Shown here in pieces: positions 32,740 to 48,789 of a stretch of 64,000 bases of DNA. The DNA lies in NCBI GenBank assembly GCA_963841905.1, contig CAWJEM010000021.1:134240-198239 (forward strand). The letters run 5' to 3'. The notes under the pieces were generated by a model. It saw only the letters and a program-made list of their open reading frames with translations. It made no database searches and was not told the DNA's origin. The stretch is from JACCSI01 sp963841905 (GTDB lineage Bacteria > Acidobacteriota > Vicinamibacteria > Vicinamibacterales > UBA2999). Position 1 is the stretch's first letter; the number at the start of each line of letters is the position of its first letter. The position numbers and the translations under genes were made by a program.

Positions 32740-32919
32740 ACCTTCGCTCTCGGTAGGCGAGGTTGCCCGCCGAAGCTCACCGGATGGTTGAGCGCGAGCG
32801 GGAGGGCGGCCGAAGCGTTGGGGTCTCGAGCTTCGGTTGGCACGCAAGGTTGGTGAACGAGAAACGCAAGGTCACGACGCCGGCACGGGGCCGGATCGTC
32901 AGTCCGCGAGAAGAGAGAC

Positions 32920-34119
32920 ATGGCGAAAGAGAAATTCGATCGGTCCAAACCGCACGTCAACGTTGGAACCATAGGCCACATCGACCACGGCAAGACCACC
33001 CTCACCGCGGCCCTGACCAAGGTCGCGGCCGACAAGGGCTGGGCGAAGTATGTGCCCTATGACCAAGTGGCAAAGGCCTCTGAGTCACAGGGCCGCCGTG
33101 ACGAGACCAAGATTCTGACCATCGCGAGCAGCCACGTCGAGTATGCGACGGCCAATCGTCACTACGCGCACGTGGACTGCCCGGGCCACGCCGACTACAT
33201 CAAGAACATGATCACCGGCGCGGCGCAGATGGATGGCGCCATCCTGGTCGTGAGCTGTGTCGACGGACCGATGCCGCAGACCCGCGAGCACGTGCTGCTC
33301 GCTCGTCAGGTCAACGTGCCGTATTTGGTCGTGGCCTTGAACAAGGTCGACATGATGGACGACGCCGAGCTGGTTGACCTCGTCGAGCTCGAGGTGCGCG
33401 AGCTTCTCAAGAGCTATGGGTTCCCCGGCGACGATGTCCCGGTGGTGCGCGTGTCGGCGCTCAAGGCGATCAACGGCGAGCCGGACGGCATCGAGGGCAT
33501 CACCAAGCTGATGGAAGCGCTCGATGCCTATATCCCGATTCCTCAGCGTGAAGTGGACAAGCCCTTCATGATGCCGATCGAAGACGTCTTCTCGATCTCC
33601 GGCCGCGGCACCGTGGTGACGGGCCGAGTCGAGCGTGGCAAGGTCAAGGTCGGCGAGGAAATCGAGATTGTTGGCTTCAAGCCGACGAGCAAGAAGGTCG
33701 TCACGGGCGTCGAGATGTTCCGCAAGCTGCTCGATTCGGGCGAAGCGGGCGACAACATCGGCGTGCTGCTGCGCGGGGTGGAAAAGAACGACGTGGAGCG
33801 CGGTCAGGTGTTGGCCAAGCCGGGTTCGATCAACCCGCACACGAAGTTCAAAGCCAAGGTGTACGTCCTGTCGAAGGAAGAGGGCGGCCGCCACACACCG
33901 TTCTTCAACGGGTATCGTCCGCAGTTCTACATTCGGACGACCGACGTCACCGGCTCGCTGCATCTCGGCGAAGGCATCGAGATGATCATGCCCGGGGACA
34001 ACACGGAGATCAACGCCGAGCTCATCGCGCCGGTTGCACTCGAGCAGGGCGCGCGCTTCGCCATTCGCGAAGGCGGCCGCACCGTGGGCGCCGGGACGGT
34101 GACGGAGATCGTGGAGTAG
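32920..34119 (+). CDS. tuf: Translation elongation factor Tu
   Basis: GTPase that delivers aminoacyl-tRNA to the ribosome. G1 GHIDHGKTTLT, G3 DCPGHADY, G4 NKVDM and G5 SALKA are intact; domains 2 and 3 follow (GRGTVVTGRVERGKVKVGEE; RPQFYIRTTDVTGS). 399 aa is normal. ATG 32920 follows GAAGAGAGA. tRNA genes upstream and rpmG/secE/nusG downstream are the usual setting. Confidence 0.98.
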   Translation: MAKEKFDRSKPHVNVGTIGHIDHGKTTLTAALTKVAADKGWAKYVPYDQVAKASESQGRRDETKILTIASSHVEYATANRHYAHVDCPGHADYIKNMITGAAQMDGAILVVSCVDGPMPQTREHVLLARQVNVPYLVVALNKVDMMDDAELVDLVELEVRELLKSYGFPGDDVPVVRVSALKAINGEPDGIEGITKLMEALDAYIPIPQREVDKPFMMPIEDVFSISGRGTVVTGRVERGKVKVGEEIEIVGFKPTSKKVVTGVEMFRKLLDSGEAGDNIGVLLRGVEKNDVERGQVLAKPGSINPHTKFKAKVYVLSKEEGGRHTPFFNGYRPQFYIRTTDVTGSLHLGEGIEMIMPGDNTEINAELIAPVALEQGARFAIREGGRTVGAGTVTEIVE

Positions 34120-34127
34120 TATCAAAG

Positions 34128-34212
34128 TTACAAGTTCAAAGTTCAAAGTCGGGCAATCGACTTTGAACAATCTTTTGAACTTTGCACTTTGCACTTTGAA
34201 CTTTGAACTGAC
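34128..34212. repeat. Inverted AAGTTCAAAGTTCAAAG element (family C)
   Basis: Left arm of AAGTTCAAAGTTCAAAG (34132-34149), a core CGGGCAATCGACTTTGAAC, and a right arm of ACTTTGAACTTTG-type units to 34209. The element fills the tuf-rpmG gap. The core is shared with the element at 36010-36097 (CGG[G/A]CAATCGACTTT). Confidence 0.9.
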
Positions 34213-34224
34213 AAGAGTTCAGCA

Positions 34225-34374
34225 ATGAGAGACATCATCCAATTGGCGTGCGGCGAGTGCAAGCGTCGCAACTACAGCACGACCAAGAACAAGAAGAAGA
34301 CGACCGAGCGGATTGAGCTGAGCAAGTTCTGTCCGTTCTGTCGCAAGCACACGCCGCACAAGGAGCAGAAGTAG
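34225..34374 (+). CDS. rpmG: 50S ribosomal protein L33
   Basis: 49 aa, MRDIIQLACGECKRRNYSTT, then KNKKKTTERIELSKFCPFCRKHTPHKEQK. The pairs CGEC and CPFC make it the zinc-binding (C+) type of L33. The short reading frame runs from ATG 34225 to TAG 34372. Its position before tRNA-Trp and secE is conserved in many bacteria. Confidence 0.95.
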   Translation: MRDIIQLACGECKRRNYSTTKNKKKTTERIELSKFCPFCRKHTPHKEQK

Positions 34375-34376
34375 GA

Positions 34377-34538
34377 ACGGGGGTTCTGCACGAGGGTTCT
34401 GGAAGGGGGTTCTCGACGATGGTTCTCACAATGGTTCTGACCCAAGGTTCGATTTGAGCGCGAACCGCCGTCGAGAACCACCGTTCGAACCGTCGTTGAG
34501 AACTGTCGTCGAGAACCATCGTCGAGAACCGTCGTGAA
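34377..34538. repeat. Inverted GGTTCT / AGAACC repeat (family B)
   Basis: Left half: six GGTTCT units 10-14 bp apart (34386-34451), ending in GGTTCTGACCCAAGGTTCG. Right half: six GAGAACC or GAACC units (34463-34538). The halves are complementary, so the complete rpmG to tRNA-Trp gap folds on itself. The GACCCAAGGTTCG boundary recurs at 53611-53629. Confidence 0.9.
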
Positions 34539-34539
34539 C

Positions 34540-34615
34540 AGGCCAGTAGTTCAATTGGTAGAGCACCGGTCTCCAAAACCGGGAGTTGGGGGTTCGAGTC
34601 CCTCCTGGCCTGCCA
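34540..34615 (+). tRNA. tRNA-Trp(CCA)
   Basis: Acceptor AGGCCAG/CTGGCCT, anticodon loop CTCCAAA (anticodon CCA), T loop TTCGAGT, encoded 3' CCA at 34613-34615. Its first base is 2 bp from the family B repeat, so no promoter fits directly upstream. Confidence 0.95.
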
Positions 34616-34683
34616 AATGTTCGGGCCTTCGGACCGGCGGTCCACAGCCCACGGGTGACGGCGGAGAGTGAAGCGAGCAGGAA

Positions 34684-34944
34684 ATGGCGACCGATAAGTA
34701 CGACACCGGCGAAGAGCATACGGGGCTTCGCGCGCCGCTCGGATGGTGGCAGCGCATGACCGGCTTCTTCGCGGATGTTCGCAGTGAGATGAAGCGCGTG
34801 ACATGGCCGACGCAGAAGGAAGTCTACGCCACCACGATCGTCGTCATTCTCACATCGGCCTTCTTCGGCCTCTACTTGTTTGGCGTGGACCTGGTGCTCA
34901 ATGCCGCGGTCCAGCGCATTTTCCAGCGCTTCGGTGCCGCATGA
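34684..34944 (+). CDS. secE: Preprotein translocase subunit SecE
   Basis: 86 aa, one membrane span. GFFADVRSEMKRVTWPTQKEVYATTIVVILTSAFFGLYLF contains the conserved amphipathic helix with W-P-x-x-x-E and the single transmembrane helix. Part of the SecYEG channel. The stop overlaps the nusG start (ATGA). Confidence 0.95.
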   Translation: MATDKYDTGEEHTGLRAPLGWWQRMTGFFADVRSEMKRVTWPTQKEVYATTIVVILTSAFFGLYLFGVDLVLNAAVQRIFQRFGAA

Positions 34945-35483
34945 CCGAGGTGACCGGCAAGAACTGGTTCATCGTCCACACTTATTCGGGATTCGAAAAG
35001 AAGGTGGCCGAGTCGCTCCAGCAGCGCGTGCAGGCCTATGGACTGCAGGACGAGATTGGTGAGGTCCTCATCCCGACCGAAGATGTCGTGGAAATGCGCG
35101 GCGGCAAGAAAGTGGTGTCCTCGAAGCGTTTCTTCCCCGGCTACATCCTGGTCGAGATGAACATGACCGACAACGCGTGGCACGTCGTCAAGAACACGCC
35201 GAAGGTCACCGGGTTCGTCGGGGCGGGCGCCAAGCCCACGCCGCTGACCAAAGACGAAGTGGAGCAGATTCTCCAGCAGGTGCGGACCGCGGCGGAGAAG
35301 CCGAAGCCGAAGTACAGCTTCGACAAGAGCGACCAGGTCCGGATCAACGAGGGTCCATTTGCGGGCTTCAACGGGGTGGTGGACGAGGTCAACACCGACA
35401 AGAACACGCTGAAGGTGATGGTGACCATCTTCGGCCGGTCGACGCCGGTGGAGTTGGATTTCTTGCAGGTGGAGAAGTTGTAG
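34941..35483 (+). CDS. nusG: Transcription termination/antitermination factor NusG
   Basis: 180 aa. NGN domain (WFIVHTYSGFEKKVAESLQQR, KRFFPGYILVEMNMTDNAWHVVKNTPKVTGFVG) and C-terminal KOW domain (DQVRINEGPFAGFNGVVDEVN). Couples RNA polymerase to the ribosome and Rho. Start overlaps secE by 4 bp. Confidence 0.97.
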   Translation: MTEVTGKNWFIVHTYSGFEKKVAESLQQRVQAYGLQDEIGEVLIPTEDVVEMRGGKKVVSSKRFFPGYILVEMNMTDNAWHVVKNTPKVTGFVGAGAKPTPLTKDEVEQILQQVRTAAEKPKPKYSFDKSDQVRINEGPFAGFNGVVDEVNTDKNTLKVMVTIFGRSTPVELDFLQVEKL

Positions 35484-35487
35484 TGAG

Positions 35488-35566
35488 TTGCCCGGGCTGA
35501 AGCCCGGGCCCTCGGTCGAAACAGTCCGAATTGAGGGACCCTGGCTTCAGCCGGGTCGGTGCGTCA
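35488..35566. repeat. CCCGGGCTGAAGCCCGGG hairpin pair
   Basis: GCCCGGGC-TGAA-GCCCGGGC (about 35490-35509) is followed by GACCCTGGCTTCAGCCGGGTC (about 35538-35558). Each folds alone, and they are also reverse complements of each other around GGCTGAAGCC/GGCTTCAGCC. This fills the nusG-rplK gap. Confidence 0.85.
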
Positions 35567-35573
35567 CAGGGCA

Positions 35574-35999
35574 ATGGCAAAAAAAGTTCAAGCAATGGTG
35601 AAGCTCCAGATTGCCGCCGGCAAGGCGACTCCGGCGCCCCCCGTGGGGACGGCGCTCGGTCCGCACGGCGTCAACATCATGGACTTCTGCAAGGCGTTCA
35701 ACGCCCGAACCGCGAAGGACGAGGGCCTGATTATCCCGGCCGTGGTGACGATCTATTCGGATCGGTCGTATACCTTCATCACCAAGACGCCACCCGCGTC
35801 GGTGCTGCTGAAACGCGCGGCGAACCTGGCGAAGGGATCGGCGGAGCCGAACAAGAACAAGGTTGGCACGGTGACGCAGAAGCAGGTTGAAGAAATCGCG
35901 AAGCTGAAGATGCCCGACCTCAACGCCGGCTCGCTCGAGGCCGCGGTCAAGACGGTGGCCGGGACAGCGAGGTCGATGGGGTTGGATGTAGTGGGGTAG
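35574..35999 (+). CDS. rplK: 50S ribosomal protein L11
   Basis: 141 aa. KLQIAAGKATPAPPVGTALGPHGVNIMDFCKAFNART is the classic N-terminal domain that binds elongation factors and thiostrepton. The C-terminal rRNA-binding domain ends KMPDLNAGSLEAAVKTVAGTARSMGL. Start ATG 35574; the few residues upstream in frame have no family similarity. Confidence 0.97.
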   Translation: MAKKVQAMVKLQIAAGKATPAPPVGTALGPHGVNIMDFCKAFNARTAKDEGLIIPAVVTIYSDRSYTFITKTPPASVLLKRAANLAKGSAEPNKNKVGTVTQKQVEEIAKLKMPDLNAGSLEAAVKTVAGTARSMGLDVVG

Positions 36000-36009
36000 G
36001 AGAGACGGC

Positions 36010-36097
36010 GAAGTTACAAGTTCAAAGTTCAAAGTTCAAAAACGGACAATCGACTTTCGAACTCGGACTTTGAACTTGTAACTTTGAACTTGTAACT
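36010..36097. repeat. Inverted AAGTTACAAGTTCAAAG element (family C)
   Basis: Left arm GTTACAAGTTCAAAGTTC (from 36012), core CGGACAATCGACTTTCGAAC, right arm GAACTTGTAACTTTGAAC to 36097. Arms are almost perfectly complementary. It fills most of the rplK-rplA gap, followed by a GGACCC/GGGTCC hairpin at about 36123-36138. Confidence 0.9.
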
Positions 36098-36158
36098 GCC
36101 GTGCGCAGCGCGGCTGGTGGGAGGACCCGCAGGGTCCGACAACCACACAGGATTTGTT

Positions 36159-36872
36159 ATGAGGACTCACGGCAAGAAATACACAGCGGCGCGGCAGCAG
36201 GTCGAGGATCGCGCGTACGCCCTCGACGAGGCGTTGCCGCTCGTCCAGAAGATCAAGTTTGCGAAGTTCGACGAGACCGTTGCGTTGTCGATACGACTCG
36301 GAGTCGACCCGAAGCACGCCGACCAGATGGTGCGCGGCACGGTCGTGCTACCCCACGGGCTCGGTAAATCCAAACGGGTCCTGGTCATCGCGTCAGCAGA
36401 CAAGCAGAAAGAAGCGGAGGAAGCGGGCGCCGATGTCTTCGGCGGCGAGGAGCTGGTCGATCGAATCGCGGGCGGCTGGATCGACTTCGAAGCCGTGGTC
36501 GCCACACCCGACATGATGCGGGTGGTCGGCAAGCTCGGCAAAGTGCTCGGCCCGCGAGGCCTGATGCCCAATCCCAAGACCGGAACCGTGACACCGAATG
36601 TGGCGCAGGCGGTCAAGGAAATCAAAGCGGGAAAGGTGGAATTCCGCGTCGACAAGACCGGCATCGTCCACGCCCCGGTCGGCAGGACGTCGTTTCCGCC
36701 GCAGAACCTGATCGACAACGCCTCGGCCCTGCTCGACAGCATCGTCAGGGCGAAGCCGGCGGCAGCCAAAGGCAAATACCTCCGCAGCATCACCGTCTCG
36801 TCGACGATGGGGCCCGGGGTCAAGATTGATGAAGTCCGCGTCGCGGATGCAGCGAAGAAGGTAGTTGCGTAG
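36159..36872 (+). CDS. rplA: 50S ribosomal protein L1
   Basis: 237 aa. KFDETVALSIRLGVDPKHADQMVRGTVVLPHG, FVAT-like DFEAVVATPDMMRVVGKLGKVLGPRGLMPNPKTGTV, and EFRVDKTGIVHAPVGRTSF are family landmarks. Forms the L1 stalk and represses its own operon in many bacteria. ATG 36159 was chosen; a 14-residue longer frame has no L1 similarity. Confidence 0.97.
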   Translation: MRTHGKKYTAARQQVEDRAYALDEALPLVQKIKFAKFDETVALSIRLGVDPKHADQMVRGTVVLPHGLGKSKRVLVIASADKQKEAEEAGADVFGGEELVDRIAGGWIDFEAVVATPDMMRVVGKLGKVLGPRGLMPNPKTGTVTPNVAQAVKEIKAGKVEFRVDKTGIVHAPVGRTSFPPQNLIDNASALLDSIVRAKPAAAKGKYLRSITVSSTMGPGVKIDEVRVADAAKKVVA

Positions 36873-36890
36873 ACCTCAGCGAAGAACGAT

Positions 36891-37424
36891 ATGGCAGCCA
36901 CACGAGCGGAAAAAGAAACCGAGCTGCAGATGCTCGAAGGCGTCTTTCAGGGCGCCGATGCGGCGATTCTGATCGACTACCGGGGGATTAACGTGCCTCA
37001 GGTGACCGAGCTGCGCGCGCAGCTGCGCAAGGCGAAGGCCGGTTACAAGGTGGTCAAGAACTCGCTCGCCAAGCGCGCGTTGAAAGGCACGGATTACGAG
37101 CCGTTCGACGCCTTCTTCGAGGGCACGACCGCGGTGGCGTACACCCAGGGCGACCCCGTGGTGTTGGCCAAGACGCTGACGGCGTTCATGAAGAACGCAC
37201 CGACGCTGCAGATCAAGGCGGCGGTCGTGCAAGGCCAGGCGATCAAGCCCAATCAGGTGACTGACCTTGCGAACCTGCCGGGCAAGCCCGAGCTGTATGC
37301 CAAGTTGCTGTTCTTGTTGCAGGCGCCCATGGTCAATCTGGTGCGAGTGCTCAACGCTGTGCCGCGCGACCTGATGAGCGTGCTCGTGCAAGCGGAGAAG
37401 AAAAAGGGCGAGGCGCAGTCGTAG
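36891..37424 (+). CDS. rplJ: 50S ribosomal protein L10
   Basis: 177 aa. DAAILIDYRGINVPQVTELRAQLRKAKAGYKVVKNSLAKRAL is the rRNA-binding domain; the C-terminal helix that binds L7/L12 dimers follows (LVRVLNAVPRDLMSVLVQAEKKK). Only 18 bp separate it from rplA, so there is no room for the long L10 leader found in E. coli. Confidence 0.96.
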   Translation: MAATRAEKETELQMLEGVFQGADAAILIDYRGINVPQVTELRAQLRKAKAGYKVVKNSLAKRALKGTDYEPFDAFFEGTTAVAYTQGDPVVLAKTLTAFMKNAPTLQIKAAVVQGQAIKPNQVTDLANLPGKPELYAKLLFLLQAPMVNLVRVLNAVPRDLMSVLVQAEKKKGEAQS

Positions 37425-37490
37425 TTCGAGTGATGGGTTGGATAGTGAGGACCCGGCTGTGCCGGGTGGGAATGATTCTGGGAGACAGAA

Positions 37491-37883
37491 ATGGCCGAAA
37501 TCAATCAGCAGCAGGTGGTCGACTACATCAAGGGGATCAGCGTCCTCGAACTCAGCAACCTCGTGAAGGCGCTCGAGACCGAGCTCGGCGTGTCGGCGGC
37601 CGCGGCGATGCCGATGGCGATGCCCATGGCTGGCGGTGCCGCTCCCGGCGCGGCGGCTCCGGTGGAGGAGCAGACCGAGTTCACCGTGACGTTGACCGAG
37701 ATTGGCAGCAACAAGATCAACGTGATCAAGGTGGTCCGCGAAGTGACCAGCCTTGGTCTGAAGGAAGCCAAGGACCTCGTCGAGAGCGCGCCCAAGCCAA
37801 TCAAGGAAGCGGTGACGAAGGACGAGGCGGCGGCGATCAAGAAGAAGTTCGAAGACGCGGGCGCGAAGGTCGAGGTCAAGTAA
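37491..37883 (+). CDS. rplL: 50S ribosomal protein L7/L12
   Basis: 130 aa. N-terminal dimerisation domain (VVDYIKGISVLELSNLVKALETELGV), Ala/Met/Gly-rich hinge (AAAMPMAMPMAGGAAPGAAAP), and C-terminal factor-binding domain (EFTVTLTEIGSNKINVIKVVREVTSLGLKEAKDLVESAPK). The 66-bp gap to rplJ has a CCCGGCTGTGCCGGG hairpin at about 37450-37465. GGGAGAC is the ribosome site. Confidence 0.97.
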   Translation: MAEINQQQVVDYIKGISVLELSNLVKALETELGVSAAAAMPMAMPMAGGAAPGAAAPVEEQTEFTVTLTEIGSNKINVIKVVREVTSLGLKEAKDLVESAPKPIKEAVTKDEAAAIKKKFEDAGAKVEVK

Positions 37884-37884
37884 C

Positions 37885-37993
37885 TGGCCTGTGGCCTGGT
37901 CGCCGGTGGCCAGTGGTCACTGGCCAGTCATAGGTCGGTAGGTGGCCAGTCTGGCCACTGATCACCGATCACTGATCACCGATCACTGATCAG
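37885..37993. repeat. TGGCCAGTG palindromes and 14-bp GATCAC repeat
   Basis: TGGCCAGTG-GT-CACTGGCCA forms a perfect stem at 37907-37926, with more CTGGCC copies around it. A 14-bp unit TGATCACCGATCAC follows twice (37959-37986), then TGATCA. It fills the rplL-rpoB gap; no T-tract follows. Confidence 0.9.
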
Positions 37994-38022
37994 CGCTCCT
38001 GTTTTCTTCGAGGTCATGAGAG

Positions 38023-42333
<4,311 letters not shown>

Positions 42334-42336
42334 AGC

Positions 42337-46554
<4,218 letters not shown>

Positions 46555-46593
46555 CACACGCCTCGCTCGCGCATGTGGCGCGAAGAACATCAC

Positions 46594-46630
46594 GGCACGG
46601 AGGACAGAGCTTCCTCCGTGCCTTTTTTTT
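46594..46630 (+). terminator. Intrinsic terminator of the rpoBC operon
   Basis: GGCACGGAGGA (46594-46604) pairs with TCCTCCGTGCC (46612-46622), followed by eight T. Textbook rho-independent terminator, the strongest on the plus strand of this window. Confidence 0.92.
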
Positions 46631-46695
46631 GGTGGCTTGACGCGGCACCGCTGACGATGGCATCGTCGTCCCGAGGTCAGAGAGGATCGTGTTTT

Positions 46696-47046
46696 GTGGA
46701 ACCGTCCGACTTTCCGAATGCGCTGCGCGAGCGCCTGGGAAACACAGGTATCACCGCACTGGCCGAAGTGTTGGCTGTTGAAAGGACTGACATCGTGACG
46801 CTGGTCATCGACACGTTCGAGCGACGGCTCGCCGAGGAGTGTGGCCGCCTTCGAACCGATCTTCGCACGGAGATGGTCGCACTTCGATCCGACTTTCGCT
46901 CAGAGATGAAAGACCTGCGCCTGGAGTTGGGCGCCGACTTCAAGGTCGAGGTCGCCAACGTGCGTTCTGACCTCATCAAGTGGTCCTTCCTGTTCTGGAT
47001 CGGTCAGGTGATCGCCGTCGTGAGCCTGGCGTCAGCGTTTCGCTGA
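46696..47046 (+). CDS. Coiled-coil membrane-anchored protein, DUF1640/CCDC90-like
   Basis: 116 aa. The central part (VIDTFERRLAEECGRLRTDLRTEMVALRSDFRSEMKDLRLELGADF) is a coiled coil with 7-residue repeats of L-R-x-D/E; a C-terminal membrane span (WSFLFWIGQVIAVVSLASAF) follows. Small proteins of this layout often act as membrane-tethered scaffolds; no function can be stated. GTG 46696 is placed 10 bp after AGAGG; ATG 46657 is an alternative. Confidence 0.6.
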   Translation: MEPSDFPNALRERLGNTGITALAEVLAVERTDIVTLVIDTFERRLAEECGRLRTDLRTEMVALRSDFRSEMKDLRLELGADFKVEVANVRSDLIKWSFLFWIGQVIAVVSLASAFR

Positions 47047-47147
47047 GCCGTCGCCTAGTCAATCGACAGATCGTCTCAGCCGGGCATTCTCGAGAACTGG
47101 CCTCGGCTCTGTCGAAATGGTGGGATCGAGCATCCTGCTCAGGCACT

Positions 47148-47153
47148 TACAAT
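47148..47153 (+). promoter_or_regulatory. -10 box of the CoA-ligase gene
   Basis: TACAAT lies 7 bp before ATG 47161 and overlaps the alternative ATG 47152, which argues for the downstream start and a leaderless message. Confidence 0.45.
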
Positions 47154-47160
47154 GTGCCGG

Positions 47161-48756
47161 ATGCCGGCCATCTCAGCGGCGGATCTTGGTGTCCCACAAG
47201 TCTTCAATGCCGCCTCGTGGTTCGTGGATCGGCACTCGGAAGAGGGTCGAGCCGAATCAGTCGCGATCGAATGCGGCGACGAGCGGGTCACGTATCGCCA
47301 GCTCGCCGAGCGGGTGAATCGTTGCGGCAGCGCACTCCGCGAATTGGGCGTGCGTCCAGAGGAGCGCGTAGCGCTCCTCCTGACTGATGAGCCTGCGTTC
47401 GCGTACGCCTTTTTTGGGGTGTTGAAGATTGGTGCGATTGCCGTTCCCTTCAATACCCTGCTCAAAGAGCACGACTATCGCTATCTGCTTCAGGACACGC
47501 GGGCGGTGGCCCTGATAGTCAGTGCCGCGCTCGTGCCGGCGGTTCAGGGCGTGCTGGGGCAGGAACGAGGCCGACTGCGTCATGTGCTCGTGGTCGGCTC
47601 GACGGTCATGGCCGACGCCATGTCGTTCGACGACTTCCTCGCGAATGGGTCACCCACACTCGACGCTGAGCCAACGTGCCGAGACGATGCCGCCTTCTGG
47701 TTGTACTCGTCGGGGAGCACTGGCACGCCCAAAGGATGCGTCCACCTCCACCACGACATGCGGATCTGCGCGGAATTGTTTGGCCGCGGTGTTCTTGGCA
47801 TCACGGCGGCGGATCGTACCTTCAGCGTCGCGAAATTGTTCTTCGCCTACGGCCTGGGCAACGCACTGTACTTTCCGCTCGCCGTCGGGGCCACGACGAT
47901 TCTCTGGTCGGGTGCGCCGACGCCGGCCAACGTCTACGCCGTGATCGAGCGCCATCGTCCCACCCTGTTCTACTCGGTGCCCACGGGCTACGGCATGTTG
48001 CTCGCGTACACGCGGGAGAGTGGGCCGGATTTCGATCTGACGAGCGTTCGCCTTGCCGTCTCGGCCGGCGAAGCCTTGCCGCCGGCCCTGTTTGATCGCT
48101 TCAAGCAGCGCTTCGGCCTCGAGATCATAGACGGCATCGGCTCGACCGAAGCGCTCCACATGTTCATCTCGAATCGGCCGGGGTCGATTCGACCCGGGTC
48201 GAGCGGTGAAATCGTTGAAGGTTACGAGGCCCGAATCCTGGATGCGTCAAGGCAGCCGGTGGCAGACGGAGACATCGGAAACCTCTGGGTAAAGGGGGAC
48301 TCTGTCTGCGCGGCATACTGGAACAAACACGAGCAAACGAAGGAAACCATCGAGGGAAGCTGGCTGCGGACCGGCGACAAGTACACGCAGGATGCCGACG
48401 GCTATTTCTGGTACGCCGGCCGCTCTGACGACATGTTGAAGGTTGGCGGCCAATGGGTCAGCCCGGTCGAGGTGGAGAATGCCTTGCTGCAACACCCGGA
48501 CGTCCAGGAATGTGGCGTCGTCGGACGCGAGGACCAGGATGCGCTCGTCAAGCCGATGGCTTTCGTGGTGCTGAGAGCCGGCATCGAAGCCACAGCGGGC
48601 CGCGGCGTCGAGCTCGAACAGTTCGTGCGAACACGACTGGCGGACTACAAGCGACCCCGGTGGGTGGCGTTTCTGCCAGAACTGCCCAAGACCGCGACCG
48701 GAAAGATCCAGCGCTTCAAGCTTCGCCAGCTGGCCTCGTTGGACGGCGCGAGTTGA
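47161..48756 (+). CDS. Acyl/aryl-CoA ligase, benzoate-CoA ligase-like
   Basis: ANL-superfamily adenylating enzyme, 531 aa. P-loop-like motif WLYSSGSTGTPKGCVHLHHDM, GIGSTEALHMFISN (A5), WLRTGDKYTQDADGYFWYAGRSDDMLKVGGQWVSPVEVE (A7-A8) and catalytic lysine motif LPKTATGKIQRFKLRQL are complete. FAYGLGNALYFPLAVGATTILW resembles benzoate- and 4-hydroxybenzoate-CoA ligases more than acetate or long-chain ligases. No aromatic-degradation genes are nearby, so the substrate is an inference. Confidence 0.85.
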   Translation: MPAISAADLGVPQVFNAASWFVDRHSEEGRAESVAIECGDERVTYRQLAERVNRCGSALRELGVRPEERVALLLTDEPAFAYAFFGVLKIGAIAVPFNTLLKEHDYRYLLQDTRAVALIVSAALVPAVQGVLGQERGRLRHVLVVGSTVMADAMSFDDFLANGSPTLDAEPTCRDDAAFWLYSSGSTGTPKGCVHLHHDMRICAELFGRGVLGITAADRTFSVAKLFFAYGLGNALYFPLAVGATTILWSGAPTPANVYAVIERHRPTLFYSVPTGYGMLLAYTRESGPDFDLTSVRLAVSAGEALPPALFDRFKQRFGLEIIDGIGSTEALHMFISNRPGSIRPGSSGEIVEGYEARILDASRQPVADGDIGNLWVKGDSVCAAYWNKHEQTKETIEGSWLRTGDKYTQDADGYFWYAGRSDDMLKVGGQWVSPVEVENALLQHPDVQECGVVGREDQDALVKPMAFVVLRAGIEATAGRGVELEQFVRTRLADYKRPRWVAFLPELPKTATGKIQRFKLRQLASLDGAS

Positions 48757-48777
48757 ATATCCATCACGCGGCTGCGG

Positions 48778-48783
48778 TAGGAT
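48778..48783 (+). promoter_or_regulatory. -10 box of the alpha/beta hydrolase gene, leaderless arrangement
   Basis: TAGGAT lies 6 bp before the ATG at 48790, identical in sequence and spacing to the AraC-family gene at 17803. Confidence 0.5.
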
Positions 48784-48789
48784 GCGCCA

